From Betaproteobacteria bacterium (lineage in GTDB: Bacteria; Pseudomonadota; Gammaproteobacteria; Burkholderiales; SG8-39): a DNA stretch of 60,189 nt. The position numbers and the translations under genes are program-made. The notes beneath the pieces are model-generated. The model was not told the DNA's origin, did no database searches, and saw only the letters and a program-made list of their open reading frames with translations. Location of the stretch: positions 1 to 60,189 of the forward strand of contig JAFAGU010000054.1 of assembly GCA_019237595.1 (NCBI GenBank). The letters run 5' to 3'. Positions 24,708 to 33,980 of the stretch are shown piece after piece. The number at the start of each line of letters is the position of its first letter. The first letter of the stretch is position 1.

Positions 24708-25903
24708 AGGGCGCGGCCGCGCACGCGATCGCTGCGGCCCTTTTTTCCACAATGCTCGCTCCGGCGGCCTTCGCTCAGAACGCCGCGGATCCCTGCCGCA
24801 TGGCGGCCCCTTTCGCGCGAAACGACGAAATCGCGCGTGCGCTCGAGCGGCGCACCGAGGCGCTCCGCGATGCGCAGGCGAGCTCGCCGGCGCGCGCGAA
24901 GCTCTACATCGATCGCGCGGCGTGCCTCGAGCGCCTCGGCCAGCCGGAGGCCGCGGCCGCGGACCTGAATGCCGCGCTTGCGCTCGATCCGGGCGCCGCG
25001 GAGGCCTATCGCGACCGCGCCCGCCTGCGCGCCAGGTTCGGCGAGCTCGAAGCCGCGCTCCAGGACCTAGGCGAGGCGCTGCGCCTGGAGCCCGCGAGCG
25101 TTATCGCTCGCGAAGGCAAGGCCGAGGTCGAAGCGCGGCTCGGGCGTCACCGCGAGGCAGTAGCGGACTTCGACGAAGTGCTCCGCCTGCAGCCCGAGAA
25201 CGTGGTGGCCCGCCACGGGCGTGGCGCGAGCCTCACCGTGCTCGGCGAGACGGCGCGCGCCATCTCCGACCTCGACGAGGCGCTGCGGCTCGACCCTCGC
25301 TATACGCCCGCACTCCTCGCGCGTGGCGAGGCGTACGCCCGGGCGGGTCAGCAAGCTCGCGCGATCGAGGACTACGCGGCGTACCTCGCCAGCAATCCGG
25401 ACGATGCCTACGCCCATTTCCGCCGCGGCGTTTCGCTTTCCCGGTTGCAGCGAGCGGCGGACGCCGTCGTCGAGTTCGGCGAGGCGATCCGGCTCGACCC
25501 GCGCCTCGTATCCGCGTACGTGGAGCGCGCTCGCTCGCTCGCGCGCCTTGCGCGGACGGAGGAAGCGATCCGGGATCTCGCCGATGCGGTGAAGCTGGCC
25601 CCGCGCTTCGCGCTTGCCCACAACGAGCTCGCGTGGCTCCTCGCGACATCCGCCGATGCCCGCCTGCGCGACGGCAAGCGAGCGCTCGAGCACGCGCGCG
25701 CCGCCGCGGAGCTCGCGAACTGGTCGAATGCCGGCTACCTCGACACTTATGCGGCCGCGCTCGCCGAAGCGGGCGACTTCGCCGAGGCGGTGAAGTGGGA
25801 GGAGCGCGCGCTCGAGCTGCCCGGGTTCGGCGCGGCGGCGCGCGACGAGGCCGCTGCCCGCCTTCGCCTCTACAAGGAGCGGATGCCGTTTCGCGGTAAT
25901 TGA
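24704..25903 (+). CDS. Secreted tetratricopeptide-repeat protein
   Basis: 399 aa starting at GTG, with a signal peptide ending near AAFA-Q (residue about 23) and then eight or so consecutive 34-residue TPR units (for example AEAYRDRARLRARFGELEAA and PALLARGEAYARAGQQARA). The repeats form a superhelix for protein binding; no catalytic domain is attached. Export implies a periplasmic scaffold. It is coupled to pyk by a GTGA overlap, although a functional link is not evident. Confidence 0.8.
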   Translation: MKGAAAHAIAAALFSTMLAPAAFAQNAADPCRMAAPFARNDEIARALERRTEALRDAQASSPARAKLYIDRAACLERLGQPEAAAADLNAALALDPGAAEAYRDRARLRARFGELEAALQDLGEALRLEPASVIAREGKAEVEARLGRHREAVADFDEVLRLQPENVVARHGRGASLTVLGETARAISDLDEALRLDPRYTPALLARGEAYARAGQQARAIEDYAAYLASNPDDAYAHFRRGVSLSRLQRAADAVVEFGEAIRLDPRLVSAYVERARSLARLARTEEAIRDLADAVKLAPRFALAHNELAWLLATSADARLRDGKRALEHARAAAELANWSNAGYLDTYAAALAEAGDFAEAVKWEERALELPGFGAAARDEAAARLRLYKERMPFRGN

Positions 25904-25952
25904 GCGCGCAGGCGCCCCGAACAATTGACGCGGCGCCCGGGCAGGGCTAGCT

Positions 25953-25966
25953 TAACCATCTGGTTA
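25953..25966. promoter_or_regulatory. Inverted repeat, candidate TetR operator
   Basis: TAACCA-TC-TGGTTA is a perfect 6+6 inverted repeat that ends 13 bp before the TetR start. A TTGACG at 25925-25930 upstream could be the -35 element of the same promoter. Position and symmetry suggest autoregulation and control of the long operon behind it. Confidence 0.6.
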
Positions 25967-25979
25967 CTTCCTTCCCTTG

Positions 25980-26606
25980 ATGAAGATCAACGGCAGCCGG
26001 GATCCCGAGCGGACGAGGCGTCGCATCCTCGATGCCGCGACGGGCGAGTTCGCCCGCTACGGCCTCGGCGGCGCGCGCGTCGACCGGATTGCGGCGCGCT
26101 CGCGCGCCAACAAGCGGATGATGTACTACTACTACGGCTCGAAGGAGAGGCTCTTCCTCGCCGTCCTGGAGGAGAGCTATTCGCGCATCCGCAGCGCCGA
26201 GCGCTCGCTCGAGCTCGAGGACCTCGACCCGCGGCGCGCGCTGAGGCGGCTGGTCGAGTTCACCTGGCAGTACTTCGTGCGGCACCCGGAGTTCATGACG
26301 CTGCTGAACAGCGAGAACCTCCACAAGGGCCGGCACCTGAAAGGGTCCTCGCGCGTGCGCGACATGCACTCGCCGCTGCTCGTCACGCTCGCGGCGATCC
26401 TCGCGCGAGGCGAGCGGGAGGGGCTCTTCCGGCGCGGGATCGATCCCGTGCAGCTCTACATCTCGATCGCGGGCGAAGGTTATTTCTATCTTTCCAACCG
26501 CTATACGCTCTCGAGGATCTTCGGCCGAGACCTCATGGCGCCGCGCGCGCTCGCCGAGCGCGCGCGGCACAACGCCGACATGATCCTCCACGCGGTGCGC
26601 AAATGA
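25980..26606 (+). CDS. TetR-family transcriptional regulator
   Basis: 208 aa. The N-terminal helix-turn-helix (residues about 10-57: RTRRRILDAATGEFARYGLGGARVDRIA, then ANKRMMYYYYGSKERLF) is typical, and the C-terminal helical domain is of the type found with AcrR-like local repressors. ATG at 25980 is preferred over an adjacent TTG. It is the first gene of a same-strand run reaching at least 36305, so it probably represses that operon through the inverted repeat at 25953. Confidence 0.9.
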   Translation: MKINGSRDPERTRRRILDAATGEFARYGLGGARVDRIAARSRANKRMMYYYYGSKERLFLAVLEESYSRIRSAERSLELEDLDPRRALRRLVEFTWQYFVRHPEFMTLLNSENLHKGRHLKGSSRVRDMHSPLLVTLAAILARGEREGLFRRGIDPVQLYISIAGEGYFYLSNRYTLSRIFGRDLMAPRALAERARHNADMILHAVRK

Positions 26607-26647
26607 GCCTCGCCGCCATCTGGATGCCCCAGGGGCCGAGGCGATGA
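26603..26647 (+). CDS. 14-residue micro-ORF linking tetR and the next gene
   Basis: An ATG overlapping the tetR stop (ATGA at 26603-26606) opens MSLAAIWMPQGPRR, whose TGA overlaps the next ATG (ATGA at 26644-26647). A ribosome could pass through both junctions by termination-reinitiation. The peptide matches nothing I recognise. It may be a coupling device or the remnant of a lost gene. Confidence 0.35.
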   Translation: MSLAAIWMPQGPRR

Positions 26648-27480
26648 GAGTCGCCCTCTGCAACGAGGTCATCGCGCCGATGCCCTTTCCCAAGCAGTGC
26701 GAGTACGCGGCGAAGCTCGGCTACGACGGCCTCGAGATCGCGCCGTACACGCTCTCGGAGGAGCCGCATCGCCTGGGCTCGGCGCAAATCGCCGCGGCGC
26801 GGGCGGCCGCCGACGACGCCGGAATCGCGCTCACCGGGCTTCACTGGCTGCTCCTCAAGCCCGCGGGGCTTTCCATCAGCACCCGCGACGACGCGGCGCG
26901 CAGGAGGACGATCGACGTCATGCTCGCGCTCATCGACCTTTGCGCCGCGCTGGGCGGGCGCTACCTCGTGCATGGTTCACCGCATCAGCGGCGGATCGAG
27001 CCGGGCGAGACGCGAGCCGCGGCGCTCGCGCGCGCCCGCGATACCTTCGCCGCGATCGCCGAGCGGGCCGCCGCGGCGGGGGTCCTCTACTGCATCGAGC
27101 CCCTGTCCGCGGACCAGACGCCGCTCATCAACACCCTCGAGGAAGCGGCGCGTCTGGTCGAGGATATCGCGAGCCCTGCCGTGCGGAGCATGCTCGATTG
27201 CAGCGCCGCCGGGCGGATGGAGAAGGAGCCGCTCGCGCTCCTCGTCGAGCGCTGGCTGCCGCGGGGGCTCATCGCGCACGTGCAGGTGAACGATCGCAAC
27301 CGCCGAGGACCGGGGCAGGGCGAGCAGCGCTTCGCGCCGCTCCTCGCCGCGCTCATCAAGCACGGCTACGACGGCGATCTCGCCGTCGAGCCCTTCGACT
27401 ATGTGCCCGACGGGCCGGGCGCCGCGGCGCGCGCGATCGGCTACATCCGCGGCATCCTTGAAGCGCTCTCGCGCGCATGA
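26644..27480 (+). CDS. Sugar phosphate isomerase/epimerase-like TIM-barrel protein
   Basis: 278-aa xylose-isomerase-like TIM barrel. Putative metal ligands follow the usual order: Glu in YCIEPLS, Asp in MLDCSA, His in HVQVND and Glu in AVEPFDY. The family includes hydroxypyruvate isomerases, ketose 3-epimerases, inosose dehydratases and 3-dehydroshikimate dehydratases, so the reaction cannot be fixed. It is the first enzyme of the TetR-headed operon and overlaps the enolase-superfamily gene by ATGA. Confidence 0.82.
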   Translation: MRVALCNEVIAPMPFPKQCEYAAKLGYDGLEIAPYTLSEEPHRLGSAQIAAARAAADDAGIALTGLHWLLLKPAGLSISTRDDAARRRTIDVMLALIDLCAALGGRYLVHGSPHQRRIEPGETRAAALARARDTFAAIAERAAAAGVLYCIEPLSADQTPLINTLEEAARLVEDIASPAVRSMLDCSAAGRMEKEPLALLVERWLPRGLIAHVQVNDRNRRGPGQGEQRFAPLLAALIKHGYDGDLAVEPFDYVPDGPGAAARAIGYIRGILEALSRA

Positions 27481-28898
27481 GCGGCACGCCTCGCTTCACC
27501 ATCACCGAGCTCGCTCTCTTCGAGCGCGACGTGCGCCTGCGCATGCCGTTTCGCTTCGGCGCGGCGACGCTGAGAGAGGCGCCCCAGGCCTTCGTGCACG
27601 CGCGGATCCGGCTCGAGGATGGGCGCGAAGCCGAAGGCGGCGCCGCCGAGCTCATGGTGCCCAAGTGGTTCGACAAGTCGCCCGAGCGCTCAAACGACGA
27701 GAACGTCGCGGACCTGCGCGCGAGCCTCGCGCTCGCGCGCGAGGCCTACCTTGCGGGCGAGGCGAACACCGCCTTCGGGCATTCGATCGATCACTACGGG
27801 CCCCAGATCGCGCTCGGTGCGCTACGCGGCCTGAACAGCCTCACCGCCTGCTTCGGCCCTGCGCTCGTCGACCGTGCCGTGCTCGATGCGCTCTGCCGGG
27901 CGCTCGGCATCTCGTTCTACCGCGCTATCACGGAAAACGCCGCAGGGATCACGGCGCCGGGCTGGCAGGAGGACCTGCTCGCGTTCGACATGGACGAGTT
28001 CCTCTCGAGCCTCGAGCCACGAACGACCATTGCCGCGCGCCATACGGTCGGTCTCCTGGACCCCATCACCGAGACCGACCTGCGCGAGCCCGTGGGCGAC
28101 GGCCTGCCGGAGACGCTCGAGCAGGTGATCGAGGCCTACGGCCATCGCTGGTTCAAGATCAAGGTGAGCGGAAACGTGGCCGCAGACCTGGAGAGGCTCG
28201 CGGCGATCGCGGCGGTGCTCGATCGCCGCGTCGAGAAATACTGCGTCACGCTCGACGGCAACGAGCAATTCGACGACGCGGAAGCGGCGCTCGCGCTATG
28301 GCGTGCCTTGCGAGCCGATCGGCGCCTGGAGCGCCTGGCGGCGGCGGTCGCGTACATCGAGCAGCCGGTGAAGCGCCAGAATGCGCTCGCAAGCGACGTC
28401 TCGGAGCTCGCCGAGGAGCGCCCGGTCCTCCTCGACGAGTCCGACGATTCGCTCGAGGCGTTTCCGCGCGCCCGCAGGCTCGGCTATACCGGCGTTTCGT
28501 CCAAGACCTGCAAGGGCCTGTACAAGTCGGTTCTCAATGCGGCACGCGCGCGCCTCTGGAATCGCGAGGAGGGCGCCGCGCGCTATTTCCTGTCGGGCGA
28601 AGACCTGACCACCCAGGCGGGGCTCGCGGTGCAGCAGGATCTCGCGCTTGCCGCGCTTCTCGGAGTGGAGCATGTCGAGCGCAATGGCCACCACTACGTG
28701 AATGGCATGAGCGGATCGCCGGCCGCGGAGCAGGGCGTCTTTCTCGAGGCCCATGGCGACCTGTACGAGCGAGGCACGGGGGTCGTGCGCCTTCGCATCA
28801 GGGGCGGCGAACTCGCCATCGCGTCGCTCGATCGCCCGGGATATGCGAGCGGCGCGATGCCGGACTGGAAAGCCATGAGGGAGCTGCGCGCGCCATGA
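27477..28898 (+). CDS. Enolase-superfamily (mandelate racemase-like) enzyme
   Basis: 473 aa, longer than the usual 370-410 for acid-sugar dehydratases. The barrel domain shows a KxK pair at Lys227/Lys229 (FKIKVSG), metal ligands Asp260 (LDGNEQF), Glu295 (YIEQPV) and Asp320 (LLDES), and Lys343 in SSKTCKG as a possible opposite-face base. Two lysine positions suggest epimerase or racemase chemistry like the dipeptide epimerase group, but dehydration of a sugar acid is also possible. The extended N-terminal capping part is unusual. Confidence 0.8.
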   Translation: MSGTPRFTITELALFERDVRLRMPFRFGAATLREAPQAFVHARIRLEDGREAEGGAAELMVPKWFDKSPERSNDENVADLRASLALAREAYLAGEANTAFGHSIDHYGPQIALGALRGLNSLTACFGPALVDRAVLDALCRALGISFYRAITENAAGITAPGWQEDLLAFDMDEFLSSLEPRTTIAARHTVGLLDPITETDLREPVGDGLPETLEQVIEAYGHRWFKIKVSGNVAADLERLAAIAAVLDRRVEKYCVTLDGNEQFDDAEAALALWRALRADRRLERLAAAVAYIEQPVKRQNALASDVSELAEERPVLLDESDDSLEAFPRARRLGYTGVSSKTCKGLYKSVLNAARARLWNREEGAARYFLSGEDLTTQAGLAVQQDLALAALLGVEHVERNGHHYVNGMSGSPAAEQGVFLEAHGDLYERGTGVVRLRIRGGELAIASLDRPGYASGAMPDWKAMRELRAP

Positions 28899-30043
28899 GC
28901 GAAAGGCGGATCGGCATCGCCATGCACGGCGTCACGGGCCGGATGGGAACGAACCAGCATCTCGTGCGCTCGATCCTCGCCATCCGTAGCGAGGGCGGCG
29001 TGCGGCTCCGGGACGGCACGAGGCTCGTGCCGGACCCGCTGCTCCTCGGCCGCGATGCCGGGAAGCTTGCCGCGTTGGCGAAAGCGCATGGCGTCGAGCG
29101 CTGGAGCACCGACCTCGACGCTGCGCTGGAAGGCCCGGACGAAGTGTTCTTCGACGCCGCATCGACCAAGCTGCGCCCCGCGATCCTTCGCCGGGCAATC
29201 GCGGCTGGCAAGCATGTCTACTGCGAGAAGCCGGTCGCCACTTCCACGCGCGAGGCCCTCGTGCTCTACCGGGCAGCGCGCAAGGCGCGCGTGAAGCACG
29301 GCGTCGTGCAGGACAAGCTCTGGCTGCCGGGACTGCTCCGTCTGCGCGAGCTCCGTGACGCGGGTTTCTTCGGTCGCATCCTCTCCGTGAAGGGCGAGTT
29401 CGGGTACTGGGTGTTCGAGGGCGGCGAGCGCCAGGCGCCGCAGCGCCCGTCCTGGAACTATCGCAAGGCCGATCGCGGCGGGATGATCCTCGACATGCTC
29501 TGCCACTGGCGCTACGTGCTGGACAACCTCTTCGGCGCCGTCGAGTCCGTGAGCTGCCTGGGCGCGACGCACATTGCCTATCGCCACGACGAGGCGGGCC
29601 GGCGCTACAAGGCTACGGCCGACGACGCGGCCTACGCGAGCTTCCGCCTCGCGAAGGGCGTGGTCGCGCATTTCAATTGCTCCTGGGCGACGCGGGTTCG
29701 GCGCGACGACTTGCTCACGTTGCAGGTCGATGGCACCGACGGCTCCGCGGTGGCTGGCCTTCGGCGCTGCGTCGTGCAGTCGTGGCGCGACACGCCTCGC
29801 CCGGTCTGGAACCCGGACCTGCCGCAGCCGATCGACTTCTACGCAACCTGGAAGACGCTCGACGACAAGCCGGTCGAGAATGCCTTCAAGGCTCAATGGG
29901 AGCTCTTCCTTCGCCACGTTGCGGGCGAAGGCTCCTTTCGCTGGGACCTGATGGAAGGCGCGAAAGGCGTGCAGCTCGCCGAGCTCGGACTGAAGAGCTG
30001 GCGCCAAAGGAAGTGGGTCGACGTGCCGAGGCTGCGCGCATGA
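28895..30043 (+). CDS. Gfo/Idh/MocA-family oxidoreductase
   Basis: 382-aa NAD(P)-dependent sugar oxidoreductase with the family signature YCEKPVA, in which the Lys is catalytic, after KHV. The N-terminal nucleotide fold is atypical (GIAMHGVTGRMG). A C-terminal barrel-face domain follows, with WNYRKADRGGMILDMLCHW carrying the expected His. It commonly sits with DUF993 and TIM-barrel isomerase genes, as here. Substrate unknown. Confidence 0.85.
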   Translation: MSERRIGIAMHGVTGRMGTNQHLVRSILAIRSEGGVRLRDGTRLVPDPLLLGRDAGKLAALAKAHGVERWSTDLDAALEGPDEVFFDAASTKLRPAILRRAIAAGKHVYCEKPVATSTREALVLYRAARKARVKHGVVQDKLWLPGLLRLRELRDAGFFGRILSVKGEFGYWVFEGGERQAPQRPSWNYRKADRGGMILDMLCHWRYVLDNLFGAVESVSCLGATHIAYRHDEAGRRYKATADDAAYASFRLAKGVVAHFNCSWATRVRRDDLLTLQVDGTDGSAVAGLRRCVVQSWRDTPRPVWNPDLPQPIDFYATWKTLDDKPVENAFKAQWELFLRHVAGEGSFRWDLMEGAKGVQLAELGLKSWRQRKWVDVPRLRA

Positions 30044-31212
30044 AGCGCGACCGGATCCTCGGCATTCGGCTGCCGACCGAGGCGGGGTCCGAGGAATTTC
30101 CCGTCCATGCGCCGGGCGCATTCGCGAAGCCTTCCCGACCCTTCACGCGCGTAGCGCTCGCGGCGGCTCACGTGGTCGCGGATCCGCTCTCCTCGAGGGA
30201 GCCGTGGCTCGAGGCGGCAATCGACTGGGACGCGACCATTGCCTACCGCCGCCATCTTTGGTCGTGGGGCTTCGGCGTTGCCGAAGCCATGGATACCGCG
30301 CAGCGGGGGATGGGGCTCGATTGGTCGAGCTCGCTCGAGCTCATTCGAAGGTCCATCGATGCCGCAAAAGGCGTCCCGGGCGCCCATGTCTGGTCCGGCG
30401 CCGGCACCGACGACCTGGCCGGGGACCGGCTTCATTCGCTGGAGAGCATCGCCGCCGCCTACGAGGCGCAGTGCGCGGCGATCGAGAAGCTCGGCGGCCG
30501 GATCATCCACATGGCGAGCCGGGCGCTCGCCGCCGCGGCGAAGGGTCCGGACGACTACGCGCGCGTCTACGACCGGGTGATCTCGCAGCTCCGCGCGCCG
30601 GTGATCATCCATTGGCTCGGCGAGATGTTCGACCCGGCGCTGGCGGGCTATTGGGGACGCTCCGACCATCGCGAGGCGATGAGTGTCTGCCTCGGTGTCC
30701 TGGAGCGCAACAAGGAAAAGATCGAAGGCATCAAGATCTCGCTCCTCGACAAGCACAAGGAAATCGAGATGCGCCGCCGGCTGCCGCATGGCGTGCGCAT
30801 GTACACGGGAGACGACTTCAACTTCGCCGAGCTCATCGTCGGCGATTCCGAGGGACATTCGGAGGCGCTCCTCGGCATCTTCGACGCGATCGCGCCCGCG
30901 GCCTCGCATGCGCTTTCGGCGCTTGCAGAAGGGCGCGCCGAGGCGTGCCTGGAGACGCTCGCGCCCACGGTTCCGCTCTCCCGGCACATCTTTCGCGCTC
31001 CCACGCGGTTCTACAAGACGGGCGTTGTGTTCATGGCGTGGCTGAACGGCCACCAGGACCACTTCGTCATGGTGGGCGGCCAACAGTCGGCGCGCAGCGT
31101 CCTGCACCTCGCGGAGCTATTCCGCCTCGCGGACGCGGCGGGCCTTCTCGCCGATCCGGAGCTCGCCTGCCATCGCATGAAGCGGCTCCTCGCGCTGCAC
31201 GGCATCGAATGA
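30040..31212 (+). CDS. DUF993 family protein (dihydrodipicolinate synthase-like fold predicted)
   Basis: 390 aa. Recognised by blocks such as WLEAAIDWDATIAYRRHLWSWG, GLDWSSSLELIRRSI, PVIIHWLGEMFDPALAGYWG and GIKISLLDKHKEIEMRRRLP. The family is described as related to dihydrodipicolinate synthases and has no established reaction to my knowledge; Lys in KISLLDK could be the Schiff-base lysine (inference). ATGA overlaps join it to genes on both sides. Neighbouring Gfo/Idh and isomerase genes suggest it cleaves or condenses a keto-sugar intermediate. Confidence 0.8.
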   Translation: MKRDRILGIRLPTEAGSEEFPVHAPGAFAKPSRPFTRVALAAAHVVADPLSSREPWLEAAIDWDATIAYRRHLWSWGFGVAEAMDTAQRGMGLDWSSSLELIRRSIDAAKGVPGAHVWSGAGTDDLAGDRLHSLESIAAAYEAQCAAIEKLGGRIIHMASRALAAAAKGPDDYARVYDRVISQLRAPVIIHWLGEMFDPALAGYWGRSDHREAMSVCLGVLERNKEKIEGIKISLLDKHKEIEMRRRLPHGVRMYTGDDFNFAELIVGDSEGHSEALLGIFDAIAPAASHALSALAEGRAEACLETLAPTVPLSRHIFRAPTRFYKTGVVFMAWLNGHQDHFVMVGGQQSARSVLHLAELFRLADAAGLLADPELACHRMKRLLALHGIE

Positions 31213-32804
31213 GCCGGCGAAGCAAGATGGTCTCGTTCGAGGCAGCGGCCAGGCTGGTCCGGGACGGCTCGGTGCTCGCCGTGAGCTCCTCGTCGGGACT
31301 CAATTGCCCGGACCGGATGCTCGCGGCGATCGGCGAGCGCTTCGCCTCCGAAGGCCATCCGCGGGAGATCACGTTCTTCATGCCCATTGCGGCCGGCGAC
31401 ATGTACGGCATCAAGGGGATCGACCACATCGCCAGGAAGGGGCTTCTCCGCCGCGTCGTCGGCGGCTCCTATCCGAGCGGCCCTTCGTCGCTCGAGCCGC
31501 CGGCGATCTGGAAGATGATCAGCGCCAACGAGGTCGAGGCCTACAACTTTCCCTCGGGCGTGCTCTTCGACATGCTGCGCGACGTGGCCGCGCGCCGGGC
31601 CGGCGTGCTGACAAGGATCGGCCTCGACACCTTCGTCGATCCGCGCCGCCACGGCGGCAAGATGAACCGGGCGGCTCGAGAAGACCTGGTGCGAGTGGTG
31701 GAGTTCGGCGGCGAGGAGTGGCTGCACTTTCCCAACGTGCTGCCGAACATCGCGATCGTCCGCGGCACGAGCGCCGACCCGGACGGCAACGTCTCGAGCG
31801 AGCACGAAGGCGCGCCGCTCGGCGCGCTCGACGTGGCGCTCGCAACCCACAACGCGGGCGGCGTGGTCATCGCACAGGTGAAGCGTCTCGTGGATCGCGG
31901 CGCGATCCCAGCGCAGCACGTCGCGGTGCCTTCCACGCTGGTGGACTACGTCGTCGTCGACCCGGACCAGATGCAGGCGACGCAGACGCGCTACGACCCC
32001 GCGCTCTCCGGCGAGGCGAAGAAGCCGCGCGCGTCCTTCGAGCGCGTACCCTTCGGCCCCGACAAGGTCATCGCTCGCCGGGCGGCGCTCGAGCTCGCCG
32101 AGGGCGACGCCGTGAACCTCGGGTTCGGCATCTCGCCGCTCGTGCCGCTGATCCTGCTCGAGGAAGGAGACGACGAGGCGGTCACCTGGGCGATCGAGCA
32201 AGGACCGATTGGCGGCATTCCCGCGGGCGGTTTCGTCTTCGGCTGTGCGTTCAACGCGCAGGCCATCATTCCCTCGCCGCAGCAGTTCACGTACTTCCAG
32301 GGCGCGGGCTTCGATCTCTGCATGCTTTCTTTCCTGGAGATCGACCGCCATGGCTCGGTGAACGTCTCGCAGCTCTCCGCCAAGCCGCACGTCACGGCGG
32401 GCTGCGGCGGCTTCGTCGACATCACCTCCCACGCCCGCCGCATCGTGTTCTCGGGCTATTTCCGGGCCGGTGGGCTGCAGCTCGAGATCGCCGGCGAGCG
32501 GATGAAGATCGCCCGCGAAGGAAGCGTCGCCAAGCTCGTGCCCGAGGTCGAGCATGTCACGTTCAGCGGCCGGCGCGGCCGCGCGCAAGCGCAGGAAGTG
32601 ACCTACATCACCGAGCGCTGCGTCCTGCGCCTCGCGAAGGAAGGTCTCGAGGTCACCGAGATCGCGCCGGGCATCGACCTGGAGCGCGACGTCCTTGCTC
32701 GGGCAGGATTCCCGCTCTCGGTATCGCCTGCGCTGAAGACGATGGACGCGCGCCTCTTTCGCCCGGAGCCGATGAAGCTCGCATTGAAGGAGCGGCGAAC
32801 GTGA
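31209..32804 (+). CDS. Family I CoA-transferase, YdiF/propionate CoA-transferase-like
   Basis: 531 aa with both alpha and beta halves on one chain, as in acetate/propionate CoA-transferases. The catalytic glutamate is Glu330 in AIEQGPIGGIPAGG, close to Glu333 of E. coli YdiF. N-terminal SSSSGLNCPDRMLAAIGERF replaces the more common glycine-rich loop. It would activate a carboxylic acid formed earlier in the operon by exchange with an acyl-CoA. It overlaps neighbours by ATGA and GTGA. Confidence 0.85.
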   Translation: MSRRSKMVSFEAAARLVRDGSVLAVSSSSGLNCPDRMLAAIGERFASEGHPREITFFMPIAAGDMYGIKGIDHIARKGLLRRVVGGSYPSGPSSLEPPAIWKMISANEVEAYNFPSGVLFDMLRDVAARRAGVLTRIGLDTFVDPRRHGGKMNRAAREDLVRVVEFGGEEWLHFPNVLPNIAIVRGTSADPDGNVSSEHEGAPLGALDVALATHNAGGVVIAQVKRLVDRGAIPAQHVAVPSTLVDYVVVDPDQMQATQTRYDPALSGEAKKPRASFERVPFGPDKVIARRAALELAEGDAVNLGFGISPLVPLILLEEGDDEAVTWAIEQGPIGGIPAGGFVFGCAFNAQAIIPSPQQFTYFQGAGFDLCMLSFLEIDRHGSVNVSQLSAKPHVTAGCGGFVDITSHARRIVFSGYFRAGGLQLEIAGERMKIAREGSVAKLVPEVEHVTFSGRRGRAQAQEVTYITERCVLRLAKEGLEVTEIAPGIDLERDVLARAGFPLSVSPALKTMDARLFRPEPMKLALKERRT

Positions 32805-33250
32805 GCGCGAAGTGGTATGAGGAGGCCGAGGTGGGCGAGCGCTTCCAGACCGGCGGAATCGTCGTGACGGAGAGCCATGTCATGGGCTTTGCCGGCCTTA
32901 CGGGGGATTTCTTCGACCTGCACGTGGACGACGACTTCGCGCACAAGCTTGGCTTTCCCGGGCGGGTGGCGCACGGCATCCTCGGCCTTGCGATCGTCGA
33001 CGGGCTGAAGAACCGCGCCGAAACGCGCTTCCGCGCCGTGGCCTCGCTCGGATGGAACTGGAAGTTCAGGAAACCGATCCTCATCGGCGACCGCATCCGC
33101 GCCGAGATCGAAATTTGCGGCAAGCGCGAGACGAAGCGCGCCGACCGCGGCATCCTCGTGCTCGAGTTCAAGGTCAGGAACCAGCGCGAGGAGGTGGTGC
33201 AGGAAGGAACGAACGAATTGATGGTCCTGCGGAGGCCGCGTGGCGCGTAA
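32801..33250 (+). CDS. MaoC-like hot-dog hydratase/dehydratase (first copy)
   Basis: 149 aa with GTG start set by a GTGA overlap. The hydratase-2 motif is present as AGLTGDFFDLHVDDDFAHKLGFPGRVAHG, with the catalytic Asp and His of MaoC proteins. It would hydrate an enoyl-CoA or dehydrate a 3-hydroxyacyl-CoA. Its end overlaps the following SDR by 11 bp. Confidence 0.85.
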   Translation: MSAKWYEEAEVGERFQTGGIVVTESHVMGFAGLTGDFFDLHVDDDFAHKLGFPGRVAHGILGLAIVDGLKNRAETRFRAVASLGWNWKFRKPILIGDRIRAEIEICGKRETKRADRGILVLEFKVRNQREEVVQEGTNELMVLRRPRGA

Positions 33251-33980
33251 GCCGGCCGCGCTCGTCACGGGCGGAAATCGCGGCATCGGCCGGGGCATCG
33301 TCCTTGCGCTCGCCGCCCGCGGCTTCGACGTCGTGGTGAACGACCTCGATGAGGATGCGCACGGCGACTTTCCCTTCGTGAGGGGCGATATCGCGAAGCT
33401 CGACGGGCACGCGAAGCTCGTCGAGGACGGCTGGCGCGCCTACGGCTCGCTCGATTGCCTCGTCAACAATGCCGGCGTGCAGGTCAAGGTGCGAGGCGAC
33501 CTGCTCGATGTCTCGGCCGAGAGCTTCGACCGGCTCCTCGGCGTGAACCTGCGCGGCACGTTCTTCCTGACGCAGGCGCTCGCGCGCCGCATGCTCGCCG
33601 AGCAGCGGCAGCCGGAGTCGCCGATGCGCTCGATCATCTCGATTTCTTCGATCAACGCTTTCGTCGTCGGCGCCAACCGCGGCGAATACTGCCTGTCGAA
33701 GAGCGCACTCACCATGATGGTGAAGCTCTTCGCCGTCCGGCTTGCCGATGCCGGCATCCGCTGCTACGAAGTCCGGCCGGGAATCATCCGCACCGACATG
33801 ACGCGCCCAGCGGCCGACCGGTACGACAAACTCATTGCCGAGGGACTTACACCGATCCGCCGCTGGGGCGAGCCGCAGGACGTCGGCCGCGCGGTGGCGA
33901 TGCTCGCGAGCGGCGACCTGCCGTATTCCACCGGCGAGGCGCTGCACGTGGACGGCGGCATGCATATGCAGACGCTATGA
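33240..33980 (+). CDS. Short-chain dehydrogenase/reductase, 3-ketoacyl reductase-like
   Basis: 246 aa from a GTG inside the MaoC 3' end. Cofactor loop TGGNRGIG, NNAG, and the catalytic triad region SISSINAF...EYCLSKSA (Ser, Tyr, Lys in YCLSK) are intact, and the end VDGGMHMQTL is normal. A YkvO/3-ketoacyl-ACP reductase-like fold acting on a hydroxyacyl-CoA or sugar-derived ketone is plausible in this context. Confidence 0.86.
   Translation: MARKPAALVTGGNRGIGRGIVLALAARGFDVVVNDLDEDAHGDFPFVRGDIAKLDGHAKLVEDGWRAYGSLDCLVNNAGVQVKVRGDLLDVSAESFDRLLGVNLRGTFFLTQALARRMLAEQRQPESPMRSIISISSINAFVVGANRGEYCLSKSALTMMVKLFAVRLADAGIRCYEVRPGIIRTDMTRPAADRYDKLIAEGLTPIRRWGEPQDVGRAVAMLASGDLPYSTGEALHVDGGMHMQTL

Noticed and set aside
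30204..31208. Long plus-strand frame running into the CoA-transferase gene, suggesting a larger fusion
   Set aside because: The first 335 residues are the DUF993 gene read in another frame; the real CoA-transferase starts at the ATGA junction at 31209.
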